Shown here piece by piece: positions 8,199-16,859 of a stretch of DNA of 64,000 bases (within the stretch, counting starts at the first letter, position 1; every line of letters starts with the position of its first letter). The stretch is from positions 1 to 64,000 of the forward strand of contig JADJTX010000014.1 of NCBI GenBank assembly GCA_016710985.1, in the 5' to 3' direction. This stretch comes from Ignavibacteria bacterium (lineage in GTDB: Bacteria > Bacteroidota > Ignavibacteria > Tepidaquicellales > Tepidaquicellaceae). The notes under the pieces were generated by a model, which was not told where the DNA came from, searched no databases, and was given only the letters and a program-made list of their open reading frames with translations. The translations under genes and the position numbers were made by a program.

Positions 8199-9632
8199 AT
8201 GAACGACGCAATTCTAAACATATATAATAAACTTCCTTATTCATTCAAATCTTTAGCTGCAAGTGTTTACGGACATTATTTAAAACAATGGAGATACGGA
8301 CCGGAAACGGAAATATTAGTTCAGGAAGCTTTAGAAAGAGAAAGGTGGGACCCTGCGAGATGGAAGAAATGGAAAGAAGAACGTCTTGCTTATATGCTTG
8401 AATACTCCGCTACGAAGGTTCCTTATTACCGTGACTACTGGAGTAAGCGGCGTCAGGATGGAGATAATGCTTCCTGGAACAAACTTGAAAACTGGCCAAT
8501 ACTTACAAAAGAGGCTCTGAGGCAAAATCAGGATGCATTTGTTGCGGACGGATATGATAAAAAGAAAATGTACAGGGAGCATACCAGCGGAACAACCGGA
8601 ACGCCTCTTGATCTGTGGTGCAGCAAAGAGCTGCTTCATAAATGGTATGCATTGTTTGAAGCGAGATGGCGGAGATGGTACGGAGTTTCCCTTGAAGACA
8701 ACTGGGCTATCATAGGCGGACAGAATATAATTCCTTTGAAAAATACCAAGCCGCCGTTCTGGGTCTGGAACAGTGCGTTTCACCAGTTATATCTTTCAGC
8801 TTTTCACATGCGTCCTGAATTTTTAAAATACTATCTGGAGGCAATGCAGAAACATTCGATAGTTCATATGTATTCTTATTCAGAGAGTGTTCATCAATTA
8901 GCGCAGGCAGCAATAAGGGAAAATATTAAGGTAAAACTAAAAGTTGTGGTCACCGATGCTGAACCTCTTTTTGATTTTCAAAAAGAAACGATCAGTCAAG
9001 CTTTTGACTGTCCGGTCCGCGAGACATTCGGGCAGGCTGAAATGCTTTGTGCGGCTAGCGAATGTGAACACGGGAAACTGCATCTCTGGCCGGAAGCAGG
9101 ATATGAAGAATTACTTGATAACTTTGATCAGCCTGTAGAGAACGGTACACCGGGAAGGATAATCAGTACAGGTCTTTTGAATGAAGGAATGCCTCTTATC
9201 CGTTATGATCTCATGGACATGGCGCAGTATCCTTCGATACAGGAACCTTGCGCGTGCGGACGTACGTTGCCGCTTGTAGAAAAATTCATTGGAAGACTTG
9301 ATGATGCGATCATAACAAAAGACGGCAGACAGCTTGTGCAGATAGACGTGATCTTAGGTCCTCATCTGAAGATACGTGAAGCGCAGATCACTCAGGAGAC
9401 ACTCGATAGTTTCACTGTAAAAGTTGTGCCCGTGGAAGGATGGTCTGATGTAACAAGAAACACACTTGTCAATTCTTTAAAGGATCTTGTCGGAGATGTA
9501 CAGGTCAGTGTTGAAGAGGTAGAAGAAATTCCAAGGACCTGGAGAGGTAAATTCCGGATCATACAGTCAAAAGTAAAAGCAAAGGATTTAGAAAATAAAA
9601 TTAATTTAAATATCAATGGTACAAAAAGTTAA
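8199..9632 (+). CDS. PaaK/CapK-like adenylate-forming ligase
   Basis: A 477-residue protein of the phenylacetate-CoA ligase-like family of AMP-forming enzymes. The P-loop-like motif is HTSGTTGTPL (about residue 128), followed by a VVTDAEPL segment, the adenylation core VRETFGQAEM, and the acidic hinge region GRLDDAIITKDGRQLVQ that leads into the C-terminal subdomain. Family members activate an aromatic or other carboxylate as an acyl-adenylate; many stand-alone CapK-type members lie in polysaccharide or secondary-metabolite loci. The substrate cannot be deduced. The stop overlaps the next gene by 17 bp, so the two are probably co-translated. Confidence 0.8.
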   Translation: MNDAILNIYNKLPYSFKSLAASVYGHYLKQWRYGPETEILVQEALERERWDPARWKKWKEERLAYMLEYSATKVPYYRDYWSKRRQDGDNASWNKLENWPILTKEALRQNQDAFVADGYDKKKMYREHTSGTTGTPLDLWCSKELLHKWYALFEARWRRWYGVSLEDNWAIIGGQNIIPLKNTKPPFWVWNSAFHQLYLSAFHMRPEFLKYYLEAMQKHSIVHMYSYSESVHQLAQAAIRENIKVKLKVVVTDAEPLFDFQKETISQAFDCPVRETFGQAEMLCAASECEHGKLHLWPEAGYEELLDNFDQPVENGTPGRIISTGLLNEGMPLIRYDLMDMAQYPSIQEPCACGRTLPLVEKFIGRLDDAIITKDGRQLVQIDVILGPHLKIREAQITQETLDSFTVKVVPVEGWSDVTRNTLVNSLKDLVGDVQVSVEEVEEIPRTWRGKFRIIQSKVKAKDLENKINLNINGTKS

Positions 9633-10275
9633 AAATTTATTTTGGGATGCAAGGCGCAGTTTGAAATTAATTCCGATCATTCAGGAAATGGAAGAGCTTA
9701 AGAAGCGCGGAGTGCCTTTAGAAAAAATGCGTGCTCTGGAAATGTTTGGCGGATACGGACATCAGATCACTAAAGACTATGCGCCTTATTTTAAGGAACT
9801 TGAAGTATGGGAGATCGATCCGGATTGCGAAGCGTCACTCAGAAAAAATTTCCCTGATGCAAAAATAAGGATCGGTGATTCGTATGCACTTCTTAAAAAC
9901 TCAGATGCAAAAGTTGATTTTGTAATTGCCGACACTGCATTGTCAGATAATCCAAATGAACACTTCAGATTATTTCCTGATATATTCAGGATACTAAATG
10001 ATTCAGCGTTGGTCATTTTAAATACAGTTCCGGAAATACAACTGGAAGTATTATCTAAAGAGCAGTCAGATAACCGAAAGAGGTTTTACAATACGGAAGA
10101 TCCATTAAATATTCCTATGGAAAAGATGCTGGAAAAGTATAATGCGCTGTGTAAAGAAAACGGATTTAAAATACAATGGTGGTTTACCAATGACAGATAT
10201 TTTATGTATTCCGCCCGTAAAGGCAGCATCAAAAGAAGGCTTGTTCATCTGGTGATGTCTCTTGAGAGATTGTGA
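9616..10275 (+). CDS. Methyltransferase-fold protein coupled to the PaaK-like ligase
   Basis: A 219-residue protein starting inside the end of the upstream ligase gene. Residues 35-100 carry a Rossmann methyltransferase pattern: ALEMFGGYGHQIT (motif I position), LEVWEIDPDCEASL (acidic end of strand 2), IRIGDSYALL and VDFVIADT (motif II). The glycine loop is GGYGHQ rather than the canonical GxGxG, so the SAM site may be altered. The tight overlap suggests it acts with the ligase on the same metabolite. A heptamer array begins at its stop codon. Confidence 0.65.
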   Translation: MVQKVKNLFWDARRSLKLIPIIQEMEELKKRGVPLEKMRALEMFGGYGHQITKDYAPYFKELEVWEIDPDCEASLRKNFPDAKIRIGDSYALLKNSDAKVDFVIADTALSDNPNEHFRLFPDIFRILNDSALVILNTVPEIQLEVLSKEQSDNRKRFYNTEDPLNIPMEKMLEKYNALCKENGFKIQWWFTNDRYFMYSARKGSIKRRLVHLVMSLERL

Positions 10276-10369
10276 ATGGTCAATCGTTAATCGCGAATCG
10301 TTAATCGCGAATCGTGAATCGTGAATCGTGAATCGTGAATCGTGAATCGTGAATCGTGAATCGTTAATC
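10276..10369. repeat. Heptanucleotide array (GTGAATC)
   Basis: About 13 units of 7 bp, first mixed (GTTAATC, GCGAATC) then regular GTGAATC. The array begins immediately after the stop codon of the upstream plus-strand gene. The unit gives TGA on that strand. Confidence 0.88.
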
Positions 10370-10400
10370 TGTCTAATACTCTTGTAATAGAGTTTGTTGT

Positions 10401-10487
10401 GTAATTAGTAATTAGTAATTAGAATAATTAGTAATTAGTAATTAGTAATTAGTAATTAGTAATTAGTAATTAGTAATTAGTAATTGC
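10401..10487. repeat. Heptanucleotide array (TAATTAG)
   Basis: About 12 units of TAATTAG interrupted once (near 10431). The array runs into the minus-strand ogt gene and provides its final residues and stop: read on the coding strand the end is ...AAT TAC TAA. Confidence 0.88.
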
Positions 10488-10992
10488 TCTTCTCCAGGTT
10501 CAGCAGCCACTGCTTTCTCCACAATCCTCCGCCATAGCCAACGAGCTTTCCGTCTTCGCCGATCACTCTGTGACACGGAATAATGATCGAGATCCTGTTA
10601 TCGCCGTTTGCGTTTGCGACTGCTCTGACTGCTTTTACATTACCGAGCGCGATTGCCTGCTTTTTGTATGAACGCGTTTCACCGTAGGGTATTGTCTGAA
10701 GAACTTTCCAGACTTCATTCTGAAACTTAGTTCCGGGAGTGACAAGCGGAATATCAAATGTCTTTCTTTTGCCTTCAAAATATTCATCGATCTGTTTCTT
10801 CAATGGCTCGAAGAATTTACTCTTACCGGGAAGTATAGATGACTTAAAATGTTTTTGAATCTGCTTTAATTCAGTCTCAAGCATTCTCCTGTCGGTAAAA
10901 TCAAACAGACAAATCCCCTCTTCACTCGCAACAGCCATCATCGGACCGAGCGGTGTTGTGAATCTTGTATAAGTTAAGCTGTCATTCATCAC
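10477..10992 (-). CDS. ogt: Methylated-DNA-protein cysteine methyltransferase
   Basis: A 171-residue repair protein that takes alkyl groups from O6-alkylguanine onto its own cysteine. The active-site motif IIPCHRVIGEDGKLVGYGGGL is at about residues 138-157, and the helix-turn-helix region TKFQNEVWKVLQTIPYGETRSY is present. Length matches stand-alone Ogt/AdaB proteins. It begins 14 bp after the stop of the Ada-N/AraC-type gene (11007-11524), so together they represent a split Ada system. The last codons and the stop lie in a TAATTAG heptamer array. Confidence 0.93.
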   Translation of the reverse strand: MMNDSLTYTRFTTPLGPMMAVASEEGICLFDFTDRRMLETELKQIQKHFKSSILPGKSKFFEPLKKQIDEYFEGKRKTFDIPLVTPGTKFQNEVWKVLQTIPYGETRSYKKQAIALGNVKAVRAVANANGDNRISIIIPCHRVIGEDGKLVGYGGGLWRKQWLLNLEKSNY

Positions 10993-11006
10993 GCTGTCTT
11001 TCGGAT

Positions 11007-11524
11007 TTATTGAAGTAGCTTTTTGAATGTGTGCAGAAATCCGCTGAGAGAGTCATATCCATTTTCAAAAGCCGCTTCAATTACTTTATCCCCGTTCTTA
11101 ATATTATTAAATGCGTTGTTAATCCTGTACAATCTCTGATATGCCTGGAATGTCATTCCGTGATTTTCAAAAACCATCTGCGCACACGGCTCGGTTCGAT
11201 ACCTTTCTTTACTAATCCGTAATCAGTGATCTTCTCCGAAGGATTAACTTCAATGTCTGATAATATATTCTTTATTTCATCCGGAACTTCACCCGACTTC
11301 TCAAGCGGCTTGCACACTTTACACGGCCTGTAACCGTTTGACATCGCAGCTTTCGCAGAATCAAAGAACTCTACATTCTCTTTCTTCGGCATCCGCGCCG
11401 TGCATCCCGGTCTGCAGAAAATCCCGGTTGTCTTTACGGCTATTATGAACTGCCCTTCGAACTGTCTGTCCCTGTTTTGAAATGCATTCAGCATTACATC
11501 TTCGGTTAAAAATAAATTGCTCAT
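11007..11524 (-). CDS. Ada N-terminal sensor/AraC activator (one frameshift)
   Basis: Residues 1-75 form the Ada metal-binding domain with the four zinc ligands in GIFCRPGCTAR and YRPCKVCKP; the first cysteine is the methyl-phosphotriester acceptor in Ada. An AraC helix-turn-helix follows (KGIEPSRVRRWF). The frame then breaks in a five-T run (11169-11173 on the plus strand). Adding one base restores FENHGMTFQAYQRLYRINNAFNNIKNGDKVIEAAFENGYDSLSGF, ending at 11007. So the gene is AdaA-like, about 173 residues, and lies directly upstream of ogt as its probable damage-responsive activator. The indel may be a sequencing error. Confidence 0.85.
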
Positions 11525-11748
11525 ATATTAATTTTCTTTTAACAAAATTACACAGACTGAATCTGTCATTCAACCGAAATATTGACAAGTATTTTTATAA
11601 AGTTGAAAGTTGAAGAATATTATTGTTTCTGCAGAGTCATTCCGCACCGAAAATACTTTAGAGTATGATTATAGTTCAGGCGGAAGACTCTGTGGGATGA
11701 GTTAGGAACATTGAACTTCTCCTGCTTTTCCCGTCAGGGTCCCTGCAA
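11525..11748. other. Intergenic, one fold-back element
   Basis: Contains an inverted element at about 11629-11696 (GCAGAGTCATTCCGC paired imperfectly with GGCGGAAGACTCTGTG), related to the elements at 188, 1141, 12347 and 12522. No gene is seen. Confidence 0.55.
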
Positions 11749-11778
11749 ATGCAAGAAACTCTAACGAGGGCTTTAACT

Positions 11779-12195
11779 CTCAATGCGTCCGGTGTTACAC
11801 TCAATGCGTCCGGTGTTACACTCAATGCGTCCGGTGTTACACTCAATGCGTCCGGTGTTACACTCAATGCGTCCGGTGTTACACTCAATGCGTCCGGTGT
11901 TACACTCAATGCGTCCGGTGTTACACTCAGAGCGTCCGGTGTTACACCCGAAGCGTCCGGTGTTACACTCAATGCGTCCGGTGTTACACTCAATGCGTCC
12001 GGTGTTACACTCAATACGTCCGGTGTTACACTCAGAGCGTCCGGTGTTACACTTAATGGCGTCCGGTGTTACACTCAATGCGTCCGGTGTTACACTCAAT
12101 GCGTCCGGTGTTACACTCAGAGCGTCCGGTGTTACACTTAATGCGTCGGGTGTTACACTTAATGCGTCGGGTGTTACACTTAATGCGTCCGGTAT
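11779..12195. repeat. 21-bp minisatellite, 20 units
   Basis: Twenty tandem copies of a 21-bp unit containing GCGTCCGGTGTTACAC. Variants are AGAGCG, CGAAGCG, AATACG and late GCGTCGGG units. One unit near 12057 is 22 bp long (TTAATGGCGTCC), which breaks any reading frame across the array. Because 21 is a multiple of three, frames on both strands are open for most of it (NASGVTL on plus, SVTPDAL on minus), but these are by-products of the repeat. No spacers, so it is not a CRISPR. Confidence 0.92.
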
Positions 12196-12607
12196 TTTAT
12201 AAAATGCATGTTTTGATTCTTCAAGCCCATTTTCCGGATTGATACACGCGTTTAACAGTTCAAAACAGGACTTTGAAAATATTAAGCACACTTTTTGCTT
12301 TAATGCAGAGATTCACTGATGAAGAAGGAAATAATTCGTCATCCCCGCAGAGTCACTTCGCATTAAATACTTTGAAGTAAGAATTATGTTAATGCGAAAG
12401 ACTCTTTCTTGATGAGTGATGACCATTGACTTAGATACCTTACAAAATTATTTTGCCTCCATGAGTATCCGAAAACTTCTTACAGAATTTACTGTCATCA
12501 ATAAAATCTGTATAGGCGGGAAAACTCTTCAACGCAGAGTCCTCCCATTGAAATTTATTTAATCTTGCAGATATAAACGAGAGTGACTCTGACAGGACGA
12601 GGAACTT
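12196..12607. other. Intergenic with two GAGTC fold-back elements
   Basis: About 410 bp with no gene. 12347-12405 pairs GCAGAGTCACTTCGCATT with AATGCGAAAGACTC, and 12522-12595 carries CGCAGAGTCCTCCC and a distal GAGTGACTCTGACAGG. Both are members of the dispersed family seen at 188 and 1141. Confidence 0.55.
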
Positions 12608-13384
12608 TCAATTTGCATTCTTATAGATAACCATTTTACCCGAATCATCCACGCAATAAAATTTTTTTATCAGCTTCTCTATGGTTTTCAGATCACTGCG
12701 GGATTTTAAATTCAGCTTCTTTACAACATTACCGGAAGAATCAGCGTCATGCTTATGTATCAGAGACATCAGCATTTGTTTATCATGCCATTTACCTATG
12801 ATATCCTGAACTTCATTATAAAAAGGATCTAAATTATTCTTTCTCCACCTGCTGATGCCCGACAGGTAATATATCTCCTTGATAATTTTTCTTGATTTGT
12901 GGAGTTTGGATTCGATCATCAACGGATAAATTTGTTTCTGCAACTCTTCCTTTTTTATATTTAAATACTTCTTATAACAGTCACTGTTTACTCTTTCAAA
13001 GTACTTTTCAAGCTTTTTATGTGATCCGGTAACTGTCTTTTTATAGACGGGAATGTTTTGTCTGAATTCTGAAATCAGTTTATCCTGATCTTCAGTTTTG
13101 CTTCCCTTAATGTTCTTTATATGATAATCCTGATATAATTTATTCGCTACATCAATTTCCCTGATCCTGCCTGCCTTTCGGAATATTATTTTTAAAGAAC
13201 TGTATTCTTTTGAAACATTAAATTTTCCTGTACAATAACTGATCAAATGAAATATCGCCTTGATCTTCTTAAGCTCTACACGGATACGATGCAATACTTC
13301 CTGATCCATTGTTAATTCATAAACTGACAGGAGTTCTGTCAGTGCTCTGTATTGATTGTCGGCATATTTTTTAAGCTGTTTCAT
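12608..13384 (-). CDS. CHAD domain protein
   Basis: About 258 residues from the chosen start (MKQLKKYADNQ). An upstream in-frame ATG at 13438 would lie inside a repeat arm and is less likely. The CHAD signature is visible: HRIRVELKKIKAIFHLI near the N-terminus and later helices with spaced basic residues (LHKSRKIIKEIYYL, HDKQMLMSLIHKHD). CHAD domains are alpha-helical, basic and bind polyphosphate; they are often near polyphosphate enzymes. No partner gene adjoins it, though a PPK2 gene lies 18 kb away in the window. Cytoplasmic; exact role unknown. Confidence 0.8.
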   Translation of the reverse strand: MKQLKKYADNQYRALTELLSVYELTMDQEVLHRIRVELKKIKAIFHLISYCTGKFNVSKEYSSLKIIFRKAGRIREIDVANKLYQDYHIKNIKGSKTEDQDKLISEFRQNIPVYKKTVTGSHKKLEKYFERVNSDCYKKYLNIKKEELQKQIYPLMIESKLHKSRKIIKEIYYLSGISRWRKNNLDPFYNEVQDIIGKWHDKQMLMSLIHKHDADSSGNVVKKLNLKSRSDLKTIEKLIKKFYCVDDSGKMVIYKNAN

Positions 13385-13432
13385 GAGGTGAAAGGTTATC
13401 CCTGCGTGTACTGGGTATATGTGAAAGTTTTT

Positions 13433-13597
13433 TACCACAGAGGCACAGAGACACAGAGGTGCACGGAGATTTACTTTTTATGAATTGGATAAGTCATCAG
13501 TTTTATATTTTAATATTTAGATAAATCTAAATATACAAGAATTATATTTTCAAAAAATTTTCTCTGTGAAACTCCGTGCCTCTGAGTCTCTGTGGTA
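13433..13597. repeat. Fold-back element with about 30-bp inverted arms
   Basis: The left arm (13433-13470, TACCACAGAGGCACAGAG...CACGGAG) and right arm (13561-13597, CTCCGTGCCTCTGAGTC...TGTGGTAA) are imperfect inverted copies around about 90 bp of AT-rich sequence. It has the shape of a small non-autonomous element or fold-back repeat. It lies between the CHAD gene and the FG-GAP gene. Confidence 0.65.
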
Positions 13598-13676
13598 ATT
13601 TTGGTTTTGAGAAAGACTCTCGTTCAGGGCAGGAATTCTTTTTGAATTATTCGCTGCTGATTGTATACCTGAAAAT

Positions 13677-15419
13677 TTATTTGACCAACAACATTCTCTT
13701 CGTTTCTTTAAAATCCCCCGCTTCCAGTCTGTAAAAATAAACTCCGCTTGCGAAGCCGTTTCCGTTCCATTCGACTTCATAAGTTCCTGCCGGCTTGCTT
13801 TCATTTACTAAAGTCGCGACTTCCTTTCCGTGAACGTCATATACTTTCAAAGAAACAAATCCCAAATTCGAAATCCCAAATTCCAAATGTGTCGAAGGAT
13901 TGAACGGATTCGGATAATTCTGCTTCAAAGAATACCCGGCCGGGACTTCTGAAGAGATCTGATTTATCCCCGTTGTACCGTTGTTAAAAATAAAAAGAAG
14001 ATCATCGATCTCGTCTATACCGGCTAAGTCAAGATCACCGTCATTGTCCCTGTCGTGAACTGTTATGCACGAACCCGAATTTACTGCAGGCAGAATAATA
14101 GGATTATTTGTAAATACACCGCTGCCGTTATTAGCATATACTGTAAAATTTCTTCCTGTATAATTGCTCGATATCAGATCAAGATCATTGTCGCCGTCCA
14201 CGTCACCAATGTCAATTGCAAGAGGGAATGAAGAAGAATTATAATTTGCCACCGTTCCAAGTCCGCCGGATCCGTTTCCAAAGATTACACCGATCTTGTT
14301 AAAAGTAGAAAGACACGCAGCTACATCGACATTACCGTCGCCGTTAATATCTCCGACTGCAATTGCCCATGGCGGTCCGCCCAGTGCCGACCTGCTGGAA
14401 AATGTAAAATTACCGTTACCGTCTCCGAGCAACAGAACTATTTCACTGCTGTTATAACATCCGATGAATGCATCGAGTATCCCGTCGTTGTTTGCGTCAG
14501 CCATCATCACGCCTGTCTCACCGTTGCCAATTGTATTTATTGACACAGCATCTGCAAATGTGCTGTTGCCGTTATTTTTAAATAATGAAATTGTACTGCC
14601 GCCGCGATTAGCAGTGACGACATCATCAAGTCCGTCTCCGTCAAAATCATTAATTGCTACACCTCTTACATATTGTCCCGCTGTATAAGGAATTCCCGCC
14701 TGAAAATTCGCGCCTCCGGTTGCCATGAACAAACTCAAAACATTATTTGCCGCATTGCCGACTACCATGTCAACTTTACCGTCATTATTGAAATCCGCAG
14801 CTTCGCTCGGACTCGGATTAGAGCCGGAAGGCACTGGATGAATTGCAAACATTGTGTCATAATTTGTCCCGTTGTTCAAAAAGATCCTGTAATCTTTTGA
14901 AATTTCATTTACAATCGCAAGGTCAGTTCTTCCGTCATCATTGAGATCAACTCCCAGCGCGCCGTAACTCTGTATATGCCCTTCTCCCTGTTTTCTGACA
15001 GGGATAGTTTTTATAAGCGGCTGATTCAAAGTTCCGGGCAGAGCAATGGTCCAGAAATTCCAGGTGTAACCTTTTGTCAACGGAGTATTGTCCAGACTTT
15101 GTATGCCCTTTGAAAGATTTACAGTCACCCATTCTCCCGCAAGAAATAAGGAAGATGGCGTAAATTTTACCTGTGTGTTTCCATTTAAAAATTCGAATGT
15201 ACCCGGAATTGGTCCGGATTGTTTTCCAAACACACGGAATGTAGAATTGTTAACCGAAGCTGTACTCAATTCAGTGTTAAAGTTTACTGTGATGCTCGTT
15301 GATCTCGGAGCATTGAGTATTTGTTTTAAAGGGGATAGTGAAGTGACGATGGGGTCAACTGAAAAAGCTGTATTAATTAAAATGAAATAAGAGAAAAGAG
15401 AGAATAGTAATTTTTTCAT
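13677..15419 (-). CDS. FG-GAP/VCBS-repeat secreted protein with T9SS domain
   Basis: About 580 residues from MKKLLFSLFSYFILIN, chosen because it gives a standard signal peptide; the frame is open 17 codons further up. After a Big_5-like Ig domain (residues 25-120, SITVNFNTELSTASVNNSTFRVFG) come seven or so FG-GAP/VCBS repeats with calcium-binding DxNxDGxxD loops (DLNDDGRTDLAI, DFNNDGKVDMVV, DFDGDGLDDVVT, DINGDGNVDVAA, DVDGDNDLDLIS). The C-terminus is a T9SS domain (QNYPNPFNPST, KVYDVHGKEV, SGVYFYRLEAGDFKETKRML). It is probably a surface beta-propeller protein. Confidence 0.88.
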   Translation of the reverse strand: MKKLLFSLFSYFILINTAFSVDPIVTSLSPLKQILNAPRSTSITVNFNTELSTASVNNSTFRVFGKQSGPIPGTFEFLNGNTQVKFTPSSLFLAGEWVTVNLSKGIQSLDNTPLTKGYTWNFWTIALPGTLNQPLIKTIPVRKQGEGHIQSYGALGVDLNDDGRTDLAIVNEISKDYRIFLNNGTNYDTMFAIHPVPSGSNPSPSEAADFNNDGKVDMVVGNAANNVLSLFMATGGANFQAGIPYTAGQYVRGVAINDFDGDGLDDVVTANRGGSTISLFKNNGNSTFADAVSINTIGNGETGVMMADANNDGILDAFIGCYNSSEIVLLLGDGNGNFTFSSRSALGGPPWAIAVGDINGDGNVDVAACLSTFNKIGVIFGNGSGGLGTVANYNSSSFPLAIDIGDVDGDNDLDLISSNYTGRNFTVYANNGSGVFTNNPIILPAVNSGSCITVHDRDNDGDLDLAGIDEIDDLLFIFNNGTTGINQISSEVPAGYSLKQNYPNPFNPSTHLEFGISNLGFVSLKVYDVHGKEVATLVNESKPAGTYEVEWNGNGFASGVYFYRLEAGDFKETKRMLLVK

Positions 15420-15547
15420 CACGATTGTTTTTGTTTGATTCAATATTATTAATTTCAATATTAACTTCAATAGAGATTAGTAATTACAAATATGTCTTGC
15501 GATATCTTACGATGACTTATAATATCATACAGGTACTAAGACGCTTT

Positions 15548-15587
15548 TACTCATTACTAATTACTCAATACCCAATACTCAATACTG
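15548..15587. repeat. Heptanucleotide-like array (TACTCAA)
   Basis: Short 7-bp pattern of TTACTCA, ATACCCA and ATACTCA units between the divergent FG-GAP gene start and the dnaJ terminator. Confidence 0.55.
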
Positions 15588-15590
15588 TTT

Positions 15591-15621
15591 AAAAAAAATC
15601 CCGCATTTTTTATGTGCGGGA
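15591..15621 (-). terminator. Rho-independent terminator of the dnaJ operon
   Basis: Inverted repeat TCCCGCA (15599-15605) and TGCGGGA (15615-15621), with an A-run at 15591-15598 that becomes the U-tract on the minus strand. It lies 45 bp past the dnaJ stop. Confidence 0.8.
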
Positions 15622-15643
15622 ATATTTTATTGTTATTGAAACT

Positions 15644-15673
15644 ATCAACTATCAACTATCAACTATCAACTAA
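15644..15673. repeat. Heptanucleotide array (AACTATC)
   Basis: Four units of AACTATC that overlap the dnaJ 3' end. On the dnaJ strand the unit is TTGATAG, and the stop codon TGA of dnaJ is the first one in the array. Confidence 0.85.
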
Positions 15674-16832
15674 ACACCGTCTTAAAAAAACCCTTCTCTT
15701 CTTTTTCAGCCTTTACAGCTTTGGATGCTCTCGGCTTGAAATTTTCTGATTTAGACAATTCCTTTAGAATTTCTTTTTCTTTAGAATTTATCTTTGAAGG
15801 AATATGCACGTTTACTCTTACTATCTGATCACCTCTTCCGTAACCGTTAAGGCTTTTAATTCCCTTATGCTTCATTCGAAGCAGTTTACCTGACTGTGTT
15901 CCCGGCTCGACAGTTAATTTAGCTTTGCCGTTTAAAGTCGGCACGATCACATCAGCACCCATGATCGCATCCGTAATGCTGACTTCAAGATCAAAATATA
16001 TATCATCGCCTTCTCTAATAAAATCCTTATGCTTCTCTTCTTCAATGAATACAAGTAAATTACCCGCACTCCCGCCTCTTAATCCGACATTTCCCTGACC
16101 TCTGAGCGGAATGTAATTTCCTTCTTCCACTCCGGCCGGTACATTTATCTTGATCGTTGACTCGGATTTTATTCTTCCTTCTCCGTGACATTCACTGCAC
16201 TTCTCTTTAATTATTCTTCCTTCTCCGTGACAGACATTACACATCGTTACGTTTACAAACTGACCGAACATAGAACGCGTGACCTGCCTTATTTCTCCTG
16301 AACCATTACAGTTGGTGCACTTTGCATGTCCGCTTTGAGCTTTTGCTCCGGATCCTTCACACTTTGTACAGGTTTTGTATTTCTTAACTTTAATGGTTTT
16401 TTCTATACCTTCAGCTATTTCTTCAAGGGTAAGCTTAATGGTAACCTTCAAATCACTTCCTGTATTTTGCTGACTTCTGCTTCCACCACGCTGTCCTCCT
16501 CCGAAAAAATCATCAAATATGCTTCCGCCGCCTTTGCCTCCGAAGTTTCCGAATATGTCTCCGAAATGTGAAAATATATCATTGATATCCTGGAATCCGC
16601 CCTGACCGTTGACTCCCTGATGCCCGAACTGATCGTACCTTTGTCTTTTATTAGGATCAGATAAGATCTCATAAGCCTCAGCCAGTTCCTTGAACTTCTC
16701 CTCTGACACTTTATCATCCGGATTTTTATCAGGGTGATGTTTCATTGCAAGCTTTCTGTACGAAGTTTTTATTTCTTCCGAAGTAGCTGTTTTGCTTACA
16801 GAAAGTATTTCATAATAATCTCTTTTAGTCAT
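15666..16832 (-). CDS. dnaJ: Chaperone protein DnaJ
   Basis: A 388-residue Hsp40 co-chaperone that stimulates DnaK ATPase and delivers substrates. The J domain (residues 1-70) has the HPD motif in MKHHPDKNP. A Gly/Phe-rich linker follows (FGGKGGGSIFDDFFGGGQ). The zinc domain has four CxxCxGxG motifs: CTKCEGSG, CTNCNGSG, CNVCHGEG and CSECHGEG. The C-terminal substrate domain begins with INVPAGVEEG. It is the third gene of hrcA-grpE-dnaJ, 27 bp after grpE. Length is typical. The stop lies in a heptamer array. Confidence 0.97.
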   Translation of the reverse strand: MTKRDYYEILSVSKTATSEEIKTSYRKLAMKHHPDKNPDDKVSEEKFKELAEAYEILSDPNKRQRYDQFGHQGVNGQGGFQDINDIFSHFGDIFGNFGGKGGGSIFDDFFGGGQRGGSRSQQNTGSDLKVTIKLTLEEIAEGIEKTIKVKKYKTCTKCEGSGAKAQSGHAKCTNCNGSGEIRQVTRSMFGQFVNVTMCNVCHGEGRIIKEKCSECHGEGRIKSESTIKINVPAGVEEGNYIPLRGQGNVGLRGGSAGNLLVFIEEEKHKDFIREGDDIYFDLEVSITDAIMGADVIVPTLNGKAKLTVEPGTQSGKLLRMKHKGIKSLNGYGRGDQIVRVNVHIPSKINSKEKEILKELSKSENFKPRASKAVKAEKEEKGFFKTVFS

Positions 16833-16859
16833 TTTTTCTTAAAATTTCCTTTCATTAAT

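Noticed and set aside
11779..12195. CRISPR array
   Set aside because: Units are directly head-to-tail every 21 bp with no spacers and no cas genes nearby.
11676..12291. Open frames of 112-172 residues on both strands across the minisatellite
   Set aside because: They exist only because 21 is a multiple of three, occur in several frames at once, and are broken by the 22-bp unit near 12057. No start context or signal peptide.
13385..13438. CHAD gene start at 13438
   Set aside because: The extra 18 codons lie partly in the arm of a fold-back element; MKQLKKYADNQ at 13384 fits better.
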